From Sulfobacillus acidophilus DSM 10332 (GTDB taxonomy: Bacteria > Bacillota > Sulfobacillia > Sulfobacillales > Sulfobacillaceae): DNA of 64,000 nt. Of this stretch, positions 45,133 to 54,272 are shown in pieces (positions within the stretch are counted from its first letter, which is position 1; every line of letters begins with the position of its first letter). Position numbers and translations under genes: made by a program. Below the pieces are notes generated by a model. That model saw only the letters and a program-made list of their open reading frames with translations, made no database searches and was not told the DNA's origin. The stretch covers positions 2,882,270 through 2,946,269 of the forward strand of contig CP003179.1 in assembly GCA_000237975.1 (NCBI GenBank). The letters are read 5' to 3'.

Positions 45133-45195
45133 CATAGGATGACCCTTCCGGCTCAACTTTGTGCAAGGAATCGAATTGTCTCGGACATGCTAAGG

Positions 45196-45213
45196 CAGGA
45201 GCTTCGGCTCCTG
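45196..45213 (+). other. UUCG-capped hairpin in the hsp20 leader
   Basis: CAGGAGC-TTCG-GCTCCTG, a perfect 7-bp stem closed by a stable UUCG tetraloop, 46 bp before the hsp20 start. It may anchor folding of the leader or protect the mRNA 5' end. No T-run follows, so it is not a terminator. Confidence 0.5.
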
Positions 45214-45235
45214 GCTCATGCCGATTCAACGGATG

Positions 45236-45250
45236 TTTTTTATTAAGGAG
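45236..45250 (+). promoter_or_regulatory. Candidate fourU-type RNA thermometer on hsp20
   Basis: A run of six T's (45236-45241) can pair in the RNA with AAGGAG (45245-45250) around a 3-nt AUU loop, using only A-U and G-U pairs. This would cover the Shine-Dalgarno of hsp20 and melt on warming, as in fourU thermometers of small heat-shock genes. Confidence 0.4.
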
Positions 45251-45258
45251 GGAATTCG

Positions 45259-45672
45259 GTGGCACTACTACGTTGGGACCCAACCGATATGGACCGCTGG
45301 CGTGACGACATGCTCCGGATGTGGGGCCGTATGCGTGAAGACTGGAACTTCGACAACACGCGCCCCCGTACCCATTTGCACGAAATTGATAATGGGTATT
45401 TGGTCGAGTTTGAGCTGCCCGGTGTGGACCCGAGCCAAGTAGAAATCGACATTGACGACCAATCCGTCAGTGTCCGTGGCGAATTTCCTGCCCATCCGAT
45501 TGAATCGGACCAGCGGGCTGGTGAAACGTTTCATGCCGTCGTCAGTTTTCCGTCCGAAATCAACCCCGATACCGCTCAAGCGGATTATCGTCACGGACTG
45601 TTGGCGATTACCGCCTATAAGGCCCGCGGCCGACGACGGCGGCTGGAATTGCCCGCCACTCAGCCCTCCTAA
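45259..45672 (+). CDS. Hsp20/alpha-crystallin small heat-shock protein
   Basis: ATP-independent holdase, 137 aa. The alpha-crystallin domain runs from about residue 40 (RTHLHEIDNGYLVEFELPGVDPSQ) to 125, including the conserved HGLLAITAYK. GTG start preceded by AAGGAGGG, which the upstream T-run may mask. Transcribed alone with a bidirectional terminator after it. No CIRCE is nearby, so control is probably distinct from the hrcA operon. Confidence 0.92.
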   Translation: MALLRWDPTDMDRWRDDMLRMWGRMREDWNFDNTRPRTHLHEIDNGYLVEFELPGVDPSQVEIDIDDQSVSVRGEFPAHPIESDQRAGETFHAVVSFPSEINPDTAQADYRHGLLAITAYKARGRRRRLELPATQPS

Positions 45673-45674
45673 CC

Positions 45675-45708
45675 AAAAACCCTCGTGGATCACTCCACGA
45701 GGGTTTTT
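45675..45708. terminator. Bidirectional terminator between hsp20 and ilvE
   Basis: Perfect 15-bp stem AAAAACCCTCGTGGA / TCCACGAGGGTTTTT with a TCAC loop. T-runs are present on both strands, so it serves both convergent genes. Confidence 0.93.
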
Positions 45709-45722
45709 CTCCGATAAATTGC

Positions 45723-46619
45723 TTACGCCACCGAGGTTCCTTGTTCCACCGGAGTACCCGTCGACCGGGCGAACTCCTGAAACACGGCCATGAGGCGGCG
45801 GGTCACCGGACCCACTTGCCCATTACCGATGGGTCGCCCGTCACACGTCACGGCGGGAATTACTTCCGCGGCGGTTCCGGTTAAGAAACATTCATCTGCG
45901 TTATATAGATCGTGTAATGTAAAGTTTTCTTCCGCGACCCGATAGCCCTCGGCGAGCGCCAACTCCATAATTACCTTCCGGGTAATCCCGTTTAAAATAC
46001 CGGCTGAAGACGGCGGCGTAATGACCCGATTTTCCCGGACAATAAAAATGTTGTCGCCGGTTCCCTCGACAACATATCCTTGAGCATTCATGAGGACCAC
46101 TTCCGGCACGCCTCGCAAGTTTGCCTCGATTTTGGCCAAAATATTATTCAAGTAGTTCAGGGACTTCACGGCCGGGTTCAACACATCCCCGGACGGCCGC
46201 CGAATGGACACGGACGCAAGTGCCAAACCATTCTGATAGAACGTCTCGGGATATAACTGAATTTGGTCCGCCAAAATCAGCACGGTCGGTTCCGGACAGC
46301 TCCGCGGGTCGAGCCCTAAATCTCCGGCTCCGCGGGACACCACCAATCGAATATAAGCATCTTGTAGCTGGTTGATACGCACCGATTCCAACACTTTCTG
46401 GGACAGCTCCTCGGGAGTGTACGGGATCGTTAGCATCAACGTTTTGGCGGACGCATAGAGACGCGCCATGTGGTCCTCGAGTTTGAACACCCGCCCAGCA
46501 TAAGCACGAATCCCTTCAAATACCCCATCGCCATATAAAAAGCCATGGTCGAAAGGCGAGATTCTGACTTGACTGGCTAACACCCAATTTCCGTTAAAAA
46601 AGACGATTCGCTCACTCAT
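45723..46619 (-). CDS. ilvE: Branched-chain amino acid aminotransferase
   Basis: PLP-dependent class IV aminotransferase, 298 aa, catalysing the last step to Leu, Ile and Val. The PLP lysine lies in AVKSLNYLNNILAK; GDGVFEGIRAY and ECFLTGTAAEVIP are class signatures. It follows ilvB by 115 bp, so it is either the last gene of the ilv-leu operon or has its own weak promoter in that gap; I see no strong one. Confidence 0.95.
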   Translation of the reverse strand: MSERIVFFNGNWVLASQVRISPFDHGFLYGDGVFEGIRAYAGRVFKLEDHMARLYASAKTLMLTIPYTPEELSQKVLESVRINQLQDAYIRLVVSRGAGDLGLDPRSCPEPTVLILADQIQLYPETFYQNGLALASVSIRRPSGDVLNPAVKSLNYLNNILAKIEANLRGVPEVVLMNAQGYVVEGTGDNIFIVRENRVITPPSSAGILNGITRKVIMELALAEGYRVAEENFTLHDLYNADECFLTGTAAEVIPAVTCDGRPIGNGQVGPVTRRLMAVFQEFARSTGTPVEQGTSVA

Positions 46620-46734
46620 GCTGCGTCTCCTCTGTGACTAAATTGCCCCAACCGATGAAATCTGTCGGACATAGCCTCCTCTATTCGGGTTGCCGATGGG
46701 CTTGACGACATACTACGCTGCCTCACGGAAGAGA

Positions 46735-48396
46735 TCAACCCTCTAAGACCTCCGAGAGGGGTTTTCCGGCGGGAACCATAGGGTAGACCATCTCATTCTC
46801 GTTGATAAACACTTCCAAGAGGGCCGGTCCGTCCAGCGTGCTCATTTCGGTCAAGGCTCCGACCAAGTCGGCGTCGTTACCGACCGAAAATCCCGAGATG
46901 CCGAAGGCTTGCGCCAATTGCACAAAATCCGGATTCAAAAGATGGACGCCATGCCGCCGGTGACCATGAAAGAGATCTTGCCACTGGCGCACCATTCCGT
47001 GCCCCCCGTTATTCAGGAGCACAATCCACACCGGCAACTGATATTGCGCCAGCGTCGCGAGCTCCTGCAAATTCATTTGCAAGCTGCCGTCACCCGCCAC
47101 CAGGACCACTTTCCCGGCGGGATGGGCCAAGCGCGCTCCCATCGCTGCCGGCAACCCATAGCCCATGGTGCCGGCTCCTCCGGAGGTAATGAATCGGCGC
47201 GGCTTTTCACGGCCGATAAATAATGCGGCCCACATCTGATGCTGGCCCACATCGGTGACCACCACGTCGTCCGCATCCAAAAACTCCATCAGCTTCAACA
47301 ATGCTTGGGGTGAAGATAGGCGGCCTGGCGGCGCTCCCGGAACCCGCACGGGATGCTCGGTTTTCCAACGGGTAATCGTTTGCATCCATTCCTCATGACG
47401 TGCTTTAGGAATCCACCGGTCGAGATAAGGGAAAACGTCCCGCAGGTCTCCGTGAAACGTCACGTCGGGATGCACAATTTTCCGGATTTCGGCCGTATCC
47501 ACTTCCACATGGACAATTTTCGCTTTCGGCGCAAAACTAGCTACCTGCCCGGTGACCCGATCGTCGAACCGCGCCCCCAACGCAATAATGAGATCCGCTT
47601 CCTGCATGGCATGGTTAGCGGCCCAGGTTCCGTGCATCCCCAGCATACCTAAATAAAGCGGATTGGACGCGGGAAACGCCCCCAGCCCCATGAGGGTTGT
47701 CGTCACCGGTGCATGATACCGTTCAGCCAGCCGACGGACCCACACGGCCGTATCGCTCGCCGTGACCCCGCCGCCGACGTAAAATACCGGCCGTCGAGCC
47801 CGGTTCAAATAGGCTCGAAAGCGCGCCACCGACAACGGATTAGGCCGAAACGGCGGCCGCGAAGGCACCGGTTCCGGCAACACCGGCTGTTCTTCTAAAG
47901 CCAACTGCACATCTTTCGGTAGTTCAATCATCACCGGACCGGGACGGCCGGCACCGGCTAAATGATAAGCCTCGCTCACAATGCGGTAGACATCATCAAC
48001 CCGTTCGATCCGGTAACTGTGCTTGACGATCGACAAAGCCATGGTAAACAGGTCCGTTTCCTGAAAGGCATCGGATCCGATTAAAGTCGTCGGCACCTGC
48101 CCCACCAAAACCACCAGCGGGACCGAATCCGTCATAGCCGTCATGAGCCCGGTAATACCGTTGGTGCCCCCGGGTCCCGAGGTGACCAGTGCGATGCCTG
48201 GCCGTCCTTTGACTCGGGCATACCCGTCCGCCGCGTGAATCGCCGCCGATTCATGGCGCGTGACCACAAAATCGAGGTGGTCGCGGTGTTGGACCATGGC
48301 ATCAACCAGGGGCAATACCGCGCCTCCAGGCACCCCAAATACCGTGTCTGCCCCAAATTCGCATAGGACCTGCCAGACTCGCTCCGCTCCGGTCAT
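46735..48396 (-). CDS. ilvB: Acetolactate synthase large subunit
   Basis: ThDP- and FAD-dependent enzyme of Val, Leu and Ile synthesis, 553 aa from the ATG at 48396, which overlaps the leuB stop as ATGA and has AAGGAGG upstream. It shows FGVPGGAVLPL, the activating Glu in RHESAAIHAADGYAR, and the ThDP motif GDGSLQMNLQEL...NNGGHG. It is separated from its ACT regulatory subunit by leuB, leuA and ilvC. Acetolactate function is supported by the operon. Confidence 0.94.
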   Translation of the reverse strand: MTGAERVWQVLCEFGADTVFGVPGGAVLPLVDAMVQHRDHLDFVVTRHESAAIHAADGYARVKGRPGIALVTSGPGGTNGITGLMTAMTDSVPLVVLVGQVPTTLIGSDAFQETDLFTMALSIVKHSYRIERVDDVYRIVSEAYHLAGAGRPGPVMIELPKDVQLALEEQPVLPEPVPSRPPFRPNPLSVARFRAYLNRARRPVFYVGGGVTASDTAVWVRRLAERYHAPVTTTLMGLGAFPASNPLYLGMLGMHGTWAANHAMQEADLIIALGARFDDRVTGQVASFAPKAKIVHVEVDTAEIRKIVHPDVTFHGDLRDVFPYLDRWIPKARHEEWMQTITRWKTEHPVRVPGAPPGRLSSPQALLKLMEFLDADDVVVTDVGQHQMWAALFIGREKPRRFITSGGAGTMGYGLPAAMGARLAHPAGKVVLVAGDGSLQMNLQELATLAQYQLPVWIVLLNNGGHGMVRQWQDLFHGHRRHGVHLLNPDFVQLAQAFGISGFSVGNDADLVGALTEMSTLDGPALLEVFINENEMVYPMVPAGKPLSEVLEG

Positions 48397-49475
48397 GATG
48401 ACATGGCCTCCTTCCGATGAATTTGCTCCATTTGTTGTAGCACCCGGCCGGTAAAGCTTTCTGTCGTGTCGTGGCCGCCTAAATCCGGCGTTCGGTACCC
48501 TTCTTTTAAGGTGTCGCGAATCGCCTGGCGAATCCATTGGGCCGGTTCCCGATCCCCCCAGCTCCATTCCATCATCAAGGCCACCGATAAGATGGCGCCA
48601 ATCGGATTGGCAATACCCTGGCCCTGAATATCGGGAGCCGACCCATGCACCGGTTCGTAAAGCCCTCGGGACCCCTGAAGTCCGTTGACGGTCGCCGATC
48701 CCAAGAGTCCTAGACTACCAACCAGCCCACCGGCCAAATCACTTAGAATATCGCCAAAGAGGTTCTCCGTAACCACCACTTGATAAAGCTCGGGTTTTTT
48801 GACAAATTCCATCGCCGCGGCATCAACATACCGATGAATCACCGGAACATCGGGAAAGTCTTGCCGAACCTCCTCCACGGTTTGCCGCCAGAGCTTGGAA
48901 GTCTCCAGCACGTTGGCCTTATCGACCGATACCAGGGGCACCCCTTGGCGCTGAGCGACTTGAAAGCCCAACCGAACCACCCGTTCGATTTCGTGCCGAG
49001 CGTAGCGCGAGGTTTCCATGGCTTCAGGTTCCCCATTCACGACCGATCGTCCCCGCGGTTGGCCAAAATAAAGCCCCCCCAACAACTCCCGAATGATCAT
49101 GCCGCGTAAGTGTGGCCGCGCTAACGGGGAGAACGATTCCATCCCCTCAAACACTTCGAAGGGACGCAAGTTGGCCCAAAGCCCCATTCGAGCCCGTAGC
49201 GCCAACAAACCGGACTCCGGGTTTTTCGGATGACGGTCCCACTGAGGCCCTCCGACCGCCCCTAAAAATACCGTGTCGGCGCGATCGACCAAGGCCCGTG
49301 TCTCGCTCGGGAACGGATCACCGGTTCTGTCAATGGCCGCCCCGCCAATCAGGGCTTCTTGACGTTCGACCGCATAGCCGCCTTTTTGAGCCGCCCAATC
49401 CAACACCTTGAGCGCCGCATCCACCACTTCAGGTCCTATCCCGTCGCCTTTCAAAATGACCAGTGTCCGTGCCAT
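48393..49475 (-). CDS. leuB: 3-isopropylmalate dehydrogenase
   Basis: NAD-dependent oxidative decarboxylase of leucine synthesis, 360 aa. GDGIGPEVVDAAL at the start, NLRPFEVF, RELLGGLYFG (the ELTGGIYFG-type loop) and NLFGDILSDLAGGLVGSLG (metal/substrate loop) identify it. ATG at 49475. It lies 38 bp after leuA and overlaps ilvB by 4 bp. Confidence 0.96.
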   Translation of the reverse strand: MARTLVILKGDGIGPEVVDAALKVLDWAAQKGGYAVERQEALIGGAAIDRTGDPFPSETRALVDRADTVFLGAVGGPQWDRHPKNPESGLLALRARMGLWANLRPFEVFEGMESFSPLARPHLRGMIIRELLGGLYFGQPRGRSVVNGEPEAMETSRYARHEIERVVRLGFQVAQRQGVPLVSVDKANVLETSKLWRQTVEEVRQDFPDVPVIHRYVDAAAMEFVKKPELYQVVVTENLFGDILSDLAGGLVGSLGLLGSATVNGLQGSRGLYEPVHGSAPDIQGQGIANPIGAILSVALMMEWSWGDREPAQWIRQAIRDTLKEGYRTPDLGGHDTTESFTGRVLQQMEQIHRKEAMSS

Positions 49476-49513
49476 GTTTGTCTCCTCTTGCCTGTTTTAT
49501 CCCGAGTCCGCTA

Positions 49514-50686
49514 TTAGCCCACACTTTCGCTACGGCCGTGCACCTCATTGGACCAGAGAGCTTTCAGTTGCTCGTCATCCACCGCAATTTTGCTTTCGGC
49601 CAACGCCTTGACGCGCAGTTGCAACCGATGTAATTGGTCGGCCGTGTAACTGAGGCCCATGCGATCCAGCCGATCCCGCAGCGCATGCCGCCCGGAATGC
49701 TTCCCTAACACGAGTCGGCTGCCCTGCCCAATCAGCTCGGGGTTGATAATCTCGTACGTCCGCGGATCTTTCAGCATCCCGTCTTGATGAATGCCGGATT
49801 CGTGCCGGAAGGCGTTCTGCCCGACAATCGCCTTGTTCGGTTGTACGACCATCCCGGTGTACTGGCTGACCAACTGACTGGTTTGGTAGATAAACGGCAA
49901 CCGCACATGATGCTCCCGTCCGTAATAATCTTTCCGTGCGGTCAGCGCCATGACCACTTCTTCCAATGCCGCATTGCCGGCCCGTTCGCCAATCCCGTTA
50001 ACCGCCACCTCGACCTGACGGGCGCCCGCCTCCACACCGGCCAGCGAATTGGCTACCGCCATACCCAAGTCATCATGACAATGCACCGAAAAGACGACCG
50101 ATTCCGGGCATCGCTCCCGCACGTACCGAATCAATGCGCCGTATTCTTGCGGCATGGCGTAGCCGACCGTGTCGGGCAAATTGATCGTCCGTGCTCCCGC
50201 CGAAATGGCTGCGTTAGCCACCTTCACCAAAAAGTCGGGGTCCGAACGCGTGGCGTCCTCGGCGGAAAATTCCACGTCATCGGTATATTGACGAGCCAGG
50301 CTAACCGATTCCGTCACCGCCTCCAACACCTGTTCCGGTGTCATCTGCAGTTTGGCCCGCATATGCACGTCGGAAGTGGCGATGAACACGTGAATTCGTG
50401 GCTTCTTGGCCGACTCCAAAGCCTTGGCGGCTTTCATGATGTCTTGTGCCTGACAGCGGGCCAGCGCGGCAATGGCCGGGCCTTCGACTTCGCGAGCAAT
50501 CGTTTCCACCGCTTCAAAATCCCCTGCCGAAGCGGCGGGAAAACCGGCTTCCACGACATCGACTCCCAAAATCGCCAGCTGCTGGGCAATCGCCAATTTT
50601 TCGACCACCGTCAGGGCGACCCCGGGTGATTGCTCCCCGTCACGTAAGGTGGTGTCGAAAATATATACGGGACCGGCATCGTTCAT
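49514..50686 (-). CDS. leuA: 2-isopropylmalate synthase, short form
   Basis: Condenses 2-oxoisovalerate with acetyl-CoA, the committed step to leucine. The TIM-barrel domain is complete ([27 protein letters not shown] with the metal His pair, [15 protein letters not shown]). At 390 aa it ends about 120 residues short of the usual 510-520 aa and lacks the C-terminal LeuA regulatory dimer domain that binds leucine. The end is a normal stop, not a frameshift, and leuB follows closely. Feedback inhibition may be weak or absent. The homocitrate-synthase branch is an alternative, but the leu operon context favours LeuA. Confidence 0.9.
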   Translation of the reverse strand: MNDAGPVYIFDTTLRDGEQSPGVALTVVEKLAIAQQLAILGVDVVEAGFPAASAGDFEAVETIAREVEGPAIAALARCQAQDIMKAAKALESAKKPRIHVFIATSDVHMRAKLQMTPEQVLEAVTESVSLARQYTDDVEFSAEDATRSDPDFLVKVANAAISAGARTINLPDTVGYAMPQEYGALIRYVRERCPESVVFSVHCHDDLGMAVANSLAGVEAGARQVEVAVNGIGERAGNAALEEVVMALTARKDYYGREHHVRLPFIYQTSQLVSQYTGMVVQPNKAIVGQNAFRHESGIHQDGMLKDPRTYEIINPELIGQGSRLVLGKHSGRHALRDRLDRMGLSYTADQLHRLQLRVKALAESKIAVDDEQLKALWSNEVHGRSESVG

Positions 50687-51711
50687 GGGCGTACCTCCTC
50701 TTGCACTTCCTCCTCGACCGAAGGCTTCAGCCAGCTCATCATGGACCGTAATTCTTTCCCGACCACTTCAATGGGGTGTTGACGCGACTCTGCCCGCAAT
50801 TGATTGAAGACCGGACGTCCAGACCGGTTTTCGTCCATCCACGCCTTGGCAAACGTCCCGTTTTGAATCCGTTCGAGCACTTGACGCATCGTTTGCTTGG
50901 TTTCCTCGTTGACTAACGACGGTCCGACCGTCAACCCGCCATATTCCGCCGTATCCGACACCGAATACCACATGGCGCTGAGTCCACCTTCGTACATTAA
51001 GTCAACAATCAACTTCATTTCGTGAAGGGTCTCAAAGTAGGCGATTTCCGGTTGATATCCGGCATTGACCAAGGTTTCAAATCCCGATTGGATCAGGGAG
51101 GATACACCACCACAGAGCACTGTCTGCTCCCCAAACAGGTCGGTTTCGGTTTCTTCCCGAAACGTAGTCTCAATCACGCCGGCCCGTGTGGTGCCAATGC
51201 CTTTGGCATAGGCTAGGGCGAGATCGCGCGCCTGACCGCTGGCGTCTTGGTGTACCGCGACCAATGCCGGCGTCCCTTGCCCTTCGCGATATAACCGCCG
51301 AACCAGGTGCCCGGGAGCTTTCGGTGCTACCATGAATACATCCACATCGCCAGGGGGTTCAATTTCATGAAAATGAATGGCAAATCCATGCGCAAACGCT
51401 AATGCCTGCCCCGGACGCAAATACGGTTGGATCTCATTTCGGTATAAATCCGGTTGCACATGGTCGGGTGCTAAAATTTGAATGACATCGGCTTCTTTCA
51501 CGGCATCGGCGACATTCATCACGGTTAATCCGTCACGCACCGCCCGGTCCCGCGAGGAACCCGGCCGAATGCCCACGATGACGCGAACCCCGCTATCCCG
51601 CAGGTTTAATGCGTGCGCATGGCCTTGGCTGCCATATCCGATAATCGCCACCGTCCGGTTTTGCAATAAGGAAAGATCGGCATCTTGGTCGTAGTAAATT
51701 TTTGCGTTCAT
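50683..51711 (-). CDS. ilvC: Ketol-acid reductoisomerase
   Basis: Class I NAD(P)H-dependent enzyme converting acetolactate to dihydroxy acids in Val, Leu and Ile synthesis, 342 aa. [18 protein letters not shown] binds the cofactor; [13 protein letters not shown] and [12 protein letters not shown] hold catalytic residues. ATG at 51711 has AAAGGGG 8 nt upstream and overlaps the ilvN stop; its own stop overlaps leuA by 4 bp. Confidence 0.96.
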   Translation of the reverse strand: MNAKIYYDQDADLSLLQNRTVAIIGYGSQGHAHALNLRDSGVRVIVGIRPGSSRDRAVRDGLTVMNVADAVKEADVIQILAPDHVQPDLYRNEIQPYLRPGQALAFAHGFAIHFHEIEPPGDVDVFMVAPKAPGHLVRRLYREGQGTPALVAVHQDASGQARDLALAYAKGIGTTRAGVIETTFREETETDLFGEQTVLCGGVSSLIQSGFETLVNAGYQPEIAYFETLHEMKLIVDLMYEGGLSAMWYSVSDTAEYGGLTVGPSLVNEETKQTMRQVLERIQNGTFAKAWMDENRSGRPVFNQLRAESRQHPIEVVGKELRSMMSWLKPSVEEEVQEEVRP

Positions 51712-52034
51712 AAACAAGCCCCTTTCTTGATGTCAATGTTCATCCGCCGGACGTGCCAAGCCTTAAGAGTCGGTTTCACCCGGGCTGTTAGCGGTCGCCC
51801 GTCCTGATGGACGGTAATCTGGTAGATATCTTGATGCCGTGCCAATTGACGCGCCAATCGGCCGACGACTGCCTCACTCACCTCTACATCTACCGTGGCC
51901 CGAATCCGTCCCGCCTGCCGGTCACTGTGAAACGCTGCCGCTTCGACGTCAATATGCCGCTGCGCGAGTAGCGCGAAAAGCCGATGGGTCGCCCCTGGCA
52001 CAAGCGCCATTTCCACATCAATTCGATATCCCAT
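51708..52034 (-). CDS. ilvN: ACT-domain acetolactate synthase small-subunit-like protein
   Basis: 108 aa from the ATG at 52034 (AAAGGAGG 10 nt upstream). A single ACT domain (about residues 1-75) resembles the regulatory subunit of acetolactate synthase; the C-terminal ALS_ss_C domain of longer IlvH/IlvN forms is absent, so it is like the short IlvM/IlvN type. It is the first gene of the ilv-leu operon, right after the T-box terminator, while its presumed partner ilvB lies four genes downstream. The IlvN assignment is from fold and context. Confidence 0.78.
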   Translation of the reverse strand: MGYRIDVEMALVPGATHRLFALLAQRHIDVEAAAFHSDRQAGRIRATVDVEVSEAVVGRLARQLARHQDIYQITVHQDGRPLTARVKPTLKAWHVRRMNIDIKKGACL

Positions 52035-52086
52035 CGAACGATCGCCTCCTTTACCCTGGTGCCTGTTAAAAACTAGCCCATATACC

Positions 52087-52340
52087 AAAAAACCCTTTCC
52101 CCGACTGGGAAAGGGACGTATGCACGTGGTACCACCCTTCTTCCCTTTACAGCGTTTCCGCTCTAAAGGCTCGAAGATGGATAACGGCATCACCCGCTTT
52201 CGTCTCCATTCCCTTTACCAGAAAGAGAATTTCGGGAAAGAGCTCCGGGCCGAGAGGGCTTTCGGATCCGCTTAGGCTTACACCGTCCCTAAGTCGCTTG
52301 ATTCGGTCGCTTGAAAACCCATGTCCCTTCATTGCTGAAA
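52087..52340 (-). ncRNA. T-box leader of the ilv-leu operon (with terminator)
   Basis: tRNA-sensing leader RNA. The T-box sequence AGGGTGGTACCACG (52125-52138) is followed by a terminator (CCCTTTCCC / GGGGAAAGGG then six T's, 52087-52115). Upstream, CTTAGG / CCTAAG closes a loop with GGTGTAAG, like the apical loop of Stem I, and GGGTTTTC / GAAAGCCC can form a lower stem. I could not fix the specifier codon: ATC (Ile) in GGATCC and CTC (Leu) in GAGCTC are both candidates. Uncharged tRNA would stabilise the antiterminator and allow ilvN onward. Confidence 0.9.
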
Positions 52341-52347
52341 GCTGTAT

Positions 52348-52390
52348 AAAAAAACCCGCCACAAGTTCCGCCTCGAACTTGCCACGGGTC
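52348..52390 (-). terminator. Terminator of the ykkC-type riboswitch
   Basis: CCCGTGGCAAGTTC / GAACTTGTGGCGGG stem (one mismatch, two wobbles) followed by seven T's. Its 5' arm shares CCCGTGG with the 3' end of the aptamer, so aptamer folding and termination exclude each other, the logic of an ON switch. Confidence 0.88.
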
Positions 52391-52490
52391 TTTTATCCCC
52401 ACGGTGTAACCTACCTCGGTAGGCCTGTACCGCTTGGTCCTTCCTCTCAATGGAGGTGGATCCCTAGGTACACTTCGATTCTTTAAGAAG
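52381..52490 (-). ncRNA. ykkC-family riboswitch, probably ppGpp type
   Basis: Core ykkC elements in order: GTACCTAGGGATCC, GGACCAAGCGGTACAGG, TTACACCG and GGGGATAAAAGACCCG. A small hairpin CTTC/GAAG (52473-52490) precedes the core, like the extra P0 helix of the ppGpp and PRPP subtypes, and the core differs from the guanidine type. PRPP types usually control purine genes; ppGpp types control branched-chain amino-acid genes, often in tandem with T-boxes, as here. The ligand is therefore inferred from context. Confidence 0.85.
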
Positions 52491-52632
52491 CTATTGTGAT
52501 TCGATGAACAAATCAACGTGTTCGCGACCCTCTGTTTTGGTTTATGCGAGTCATTGACCGGAAATGTCACCAAAATCGGCAGGCCGCTTTTTATCATTGC
52601 TGGACCACGACGAACTATCGTGGTTTTGACTC

Positions 52633-52638
52633 ATTATA
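52633..52638 (-). promoter_or_regulatory. -10 element of the ilv-leu leader promoter
   Basis: Perfect TATAAT on the minus strand (in GGCTATAATGAG); no good -35 lies 16-18 bp upstream. If used, the transcript starts near 52626, leaving a leader of nearly 600 nt, with about 135 nt before the riboswitch that includes a CCACGA/TCGTGG hairpin. Confidence 0.5.
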
Positions 52639-52734
52639 GCCACAATTCTTGTCCGAGAAAAGAGGGAAGGCAAAATTTTTTCTTGATTTTTTTCCAACTG
52701 CCCCGCAATATTTTGGGCAATCGGGATAAAGGGG

Positions 52735-52764
52735 TAGACCAGCCATCCCTCATCTCGGTAAAAT
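52735..52764 (+). promoter_or_regulatory. Promoter of leuCD
   Basis: -35 TAGACC (52735-52740), 18-bp spacer, -10 TAAAAT (52759-52764). The remaining leader to the leuC ATG is about 75 nt with no riboswitch or T-box that I can see. Confidence 0.5.
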
Positions 52765-52844
52765 GATGAGGAAATCTCTTCAGGCAAGATGGCCCCAAGA
52801 CCACTCATCCGTGATATCCGAGCTTTCGACAAAGGAGGGGCACA

Positions 52845-54272
52845 ATGGGCCCGCGAACAATATTCGATAAAATCTGGGATGCTCATATCGTGTGGCAAGG
52901 ATCGACCGCTGAACCCACTCTCTTATATATCGACCGCCATTACGTCCATGAAGTGACATCACCGCAAGCCTTTGAGGGGCTTCGCAAAGAAGGCCGGACC
53001 GTCCGTCGGCCGGACCGGACCGTGGCGGTCATGGATCATAATGTGCCCACCAGCGACCGTTCATTGCCCATTCAAGACACTATCGCCAAACGGCAAATGG
53101 AACTATTGGCCGAGAATTGCCGGGAATTCGGCATTCCACTCTACGATCTGCACCACCCCGACCAAGGCATCGTCCACATTATTGGTCCCGAGCTCGGGCT
53201 GACCCAGCCGGGCATGACCATCGTTTGCGGAGACAGCCATACATCCACTCATGGCGCCTTCGGCTCGTTGGCCTTCGGCATCGGAACCAGTGAAGTGGAA
53301 CATGTGTTGGCCACCCAAACTTTATGGCAACAGAAGCCGAAGACCATGGAGGTCCGGTTCATTGGCGAGCGTCCGTTTGGAGTCACGGCAAAGGACATGA
53401 TTTTAGCCTTGATAGGCCAAATTACCACGGCCGGCGCTACCGGATATGTCATCGAATATACCGGCGATGCCGTCAAAAGCCTCTCGATGGAAGAGCGGAT
53501 GACCCTTTGCAACATGTCGATCGAAGCCGGGGCCCGGGCAGGACTGGTGTCACCGGACGAGACGACCATTAACTATTTACGGGGTCGACGTTTTGCCCCG
53601 GCCGACGACCAATTTGACGCTAAAGCGGCCGAATGGTTGGCGCTCGCCTCGGATCCGGGCGCATCTTACGATCGGGTGGTCGAAGTCGACTTACGCCGAC
53701 TCGCCCCGATGGTTACGTGGGGAACCTCCCCGGGTATGGTTTCCCCCATTACCGCGACGGTTCCCAATCCGGACGAGGCCGATGATGCCGATACTCGCGA
53801 GGCCATCCGCTATGCCCTCCAATATATGGATTTGCAGCCAGGCACCCCATTATCCGCGATTGCCATTGACCGGGTCTTTATTGGCTCCTGTACCAACGGA
53901 CGGCTGGAAGATCTTAAGCGGGCGGCCCATGTCATCCAGGGTAAGAAAGTCGCCCCGGGTGTGCGGGCCATGGTCGTCCCCGGCTCTGGGCAGGTTAAAC
54001 GGCAAGCCGAAGCGTTGGGCCTGGATCGGATTTTCACCGAAGCCGGGTTTGAATGGCGTGAACCGGGTTGCAGTATGTGTCTCGGCATGAATCCCGACAT
54101 CTTGTCTCCGGGCGAGCGCTGTGCCTCCACTTCTAACCGAAACTTTGAGGGCCGGCAAGGCCGCGGAGGCCGCACGCATTTGGTCAGTCCGGAAATGGCC
54201 GCGGCAGCCGCCATTTCCGGCCATTTCGTGGATATCCGAGAAATTATGGAAAACGAGGAGGTGCCGTCATGA
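52845..54272 (+). CDS. leuC: 3-isopropylmalate dehydratase large subunit
   Basis: Aconitase-family subunit with a [4Fe-4S] cluster, isomerising 2- to 3-isopropylmalate. 475 aa. Cluster cysteines lie in GSCTNGR and in the pair [17 protein letters not shown] and [13 protein letters not shown] are family signatures. AAAGGAGGGG precedes the ATG. Divergent from the ilv-leu operon and 4 bp overlap with leuD. Confidence 0.96.
   Translation: MGPRTIFDKIWDAHIVWQGSTAEPTLLYIDRHYVHEVTSPQAFEGLRKEGRTVRRPDRTVAVMDHNVPTSDRSLPIQDTIAKRQMELLAENCREFGIPLYDLHHPDQGIVHIIGPELGLTQPGMTIVCGDSHTSTHGAFGSLAFGIGTSEVEHVLATQTLWQQKPKTMEVRFIGERPFGVTAKDMILALIGQITTAGATGYVIEYTGDAVKSLSMEERMTLCNMSIEAGARAGLVSPDETTINYLRGRRFAPADDQFDAKAAEWLALASDPGASYDRVVEVDLRRLAPMVTWGTSPGMVSPITATVPNPDEADDADTREAIRYALQYMDLQPGTPLSAIAIDRVFIGSCTNGRLEDLKRAAHVIQGKKVAPGVRAMVVPGSGQVKRQAEALGLDRIFTEAGFEWREPGCSMCLGMNPDILSPGERCASTSNRNFEGRQGRGGRTHLVSPEMAAAAAISGHFVDIREIMENEEVPS

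Noticed and set aside
46620-46734. Separate promoter or leader for ilvE
   Set aside because: The 115-bp gap has no good -10/-35 pair, T-box or terminator, so independent transcription is not supported.
52381-52490. First ilv leader unit as a second, degenerate T-box
   Set aside because: It lacks Stem I features and the AGGGTGG core; CTAGGG and GGGGATAAAAGACCCG match the ykkC family instead.
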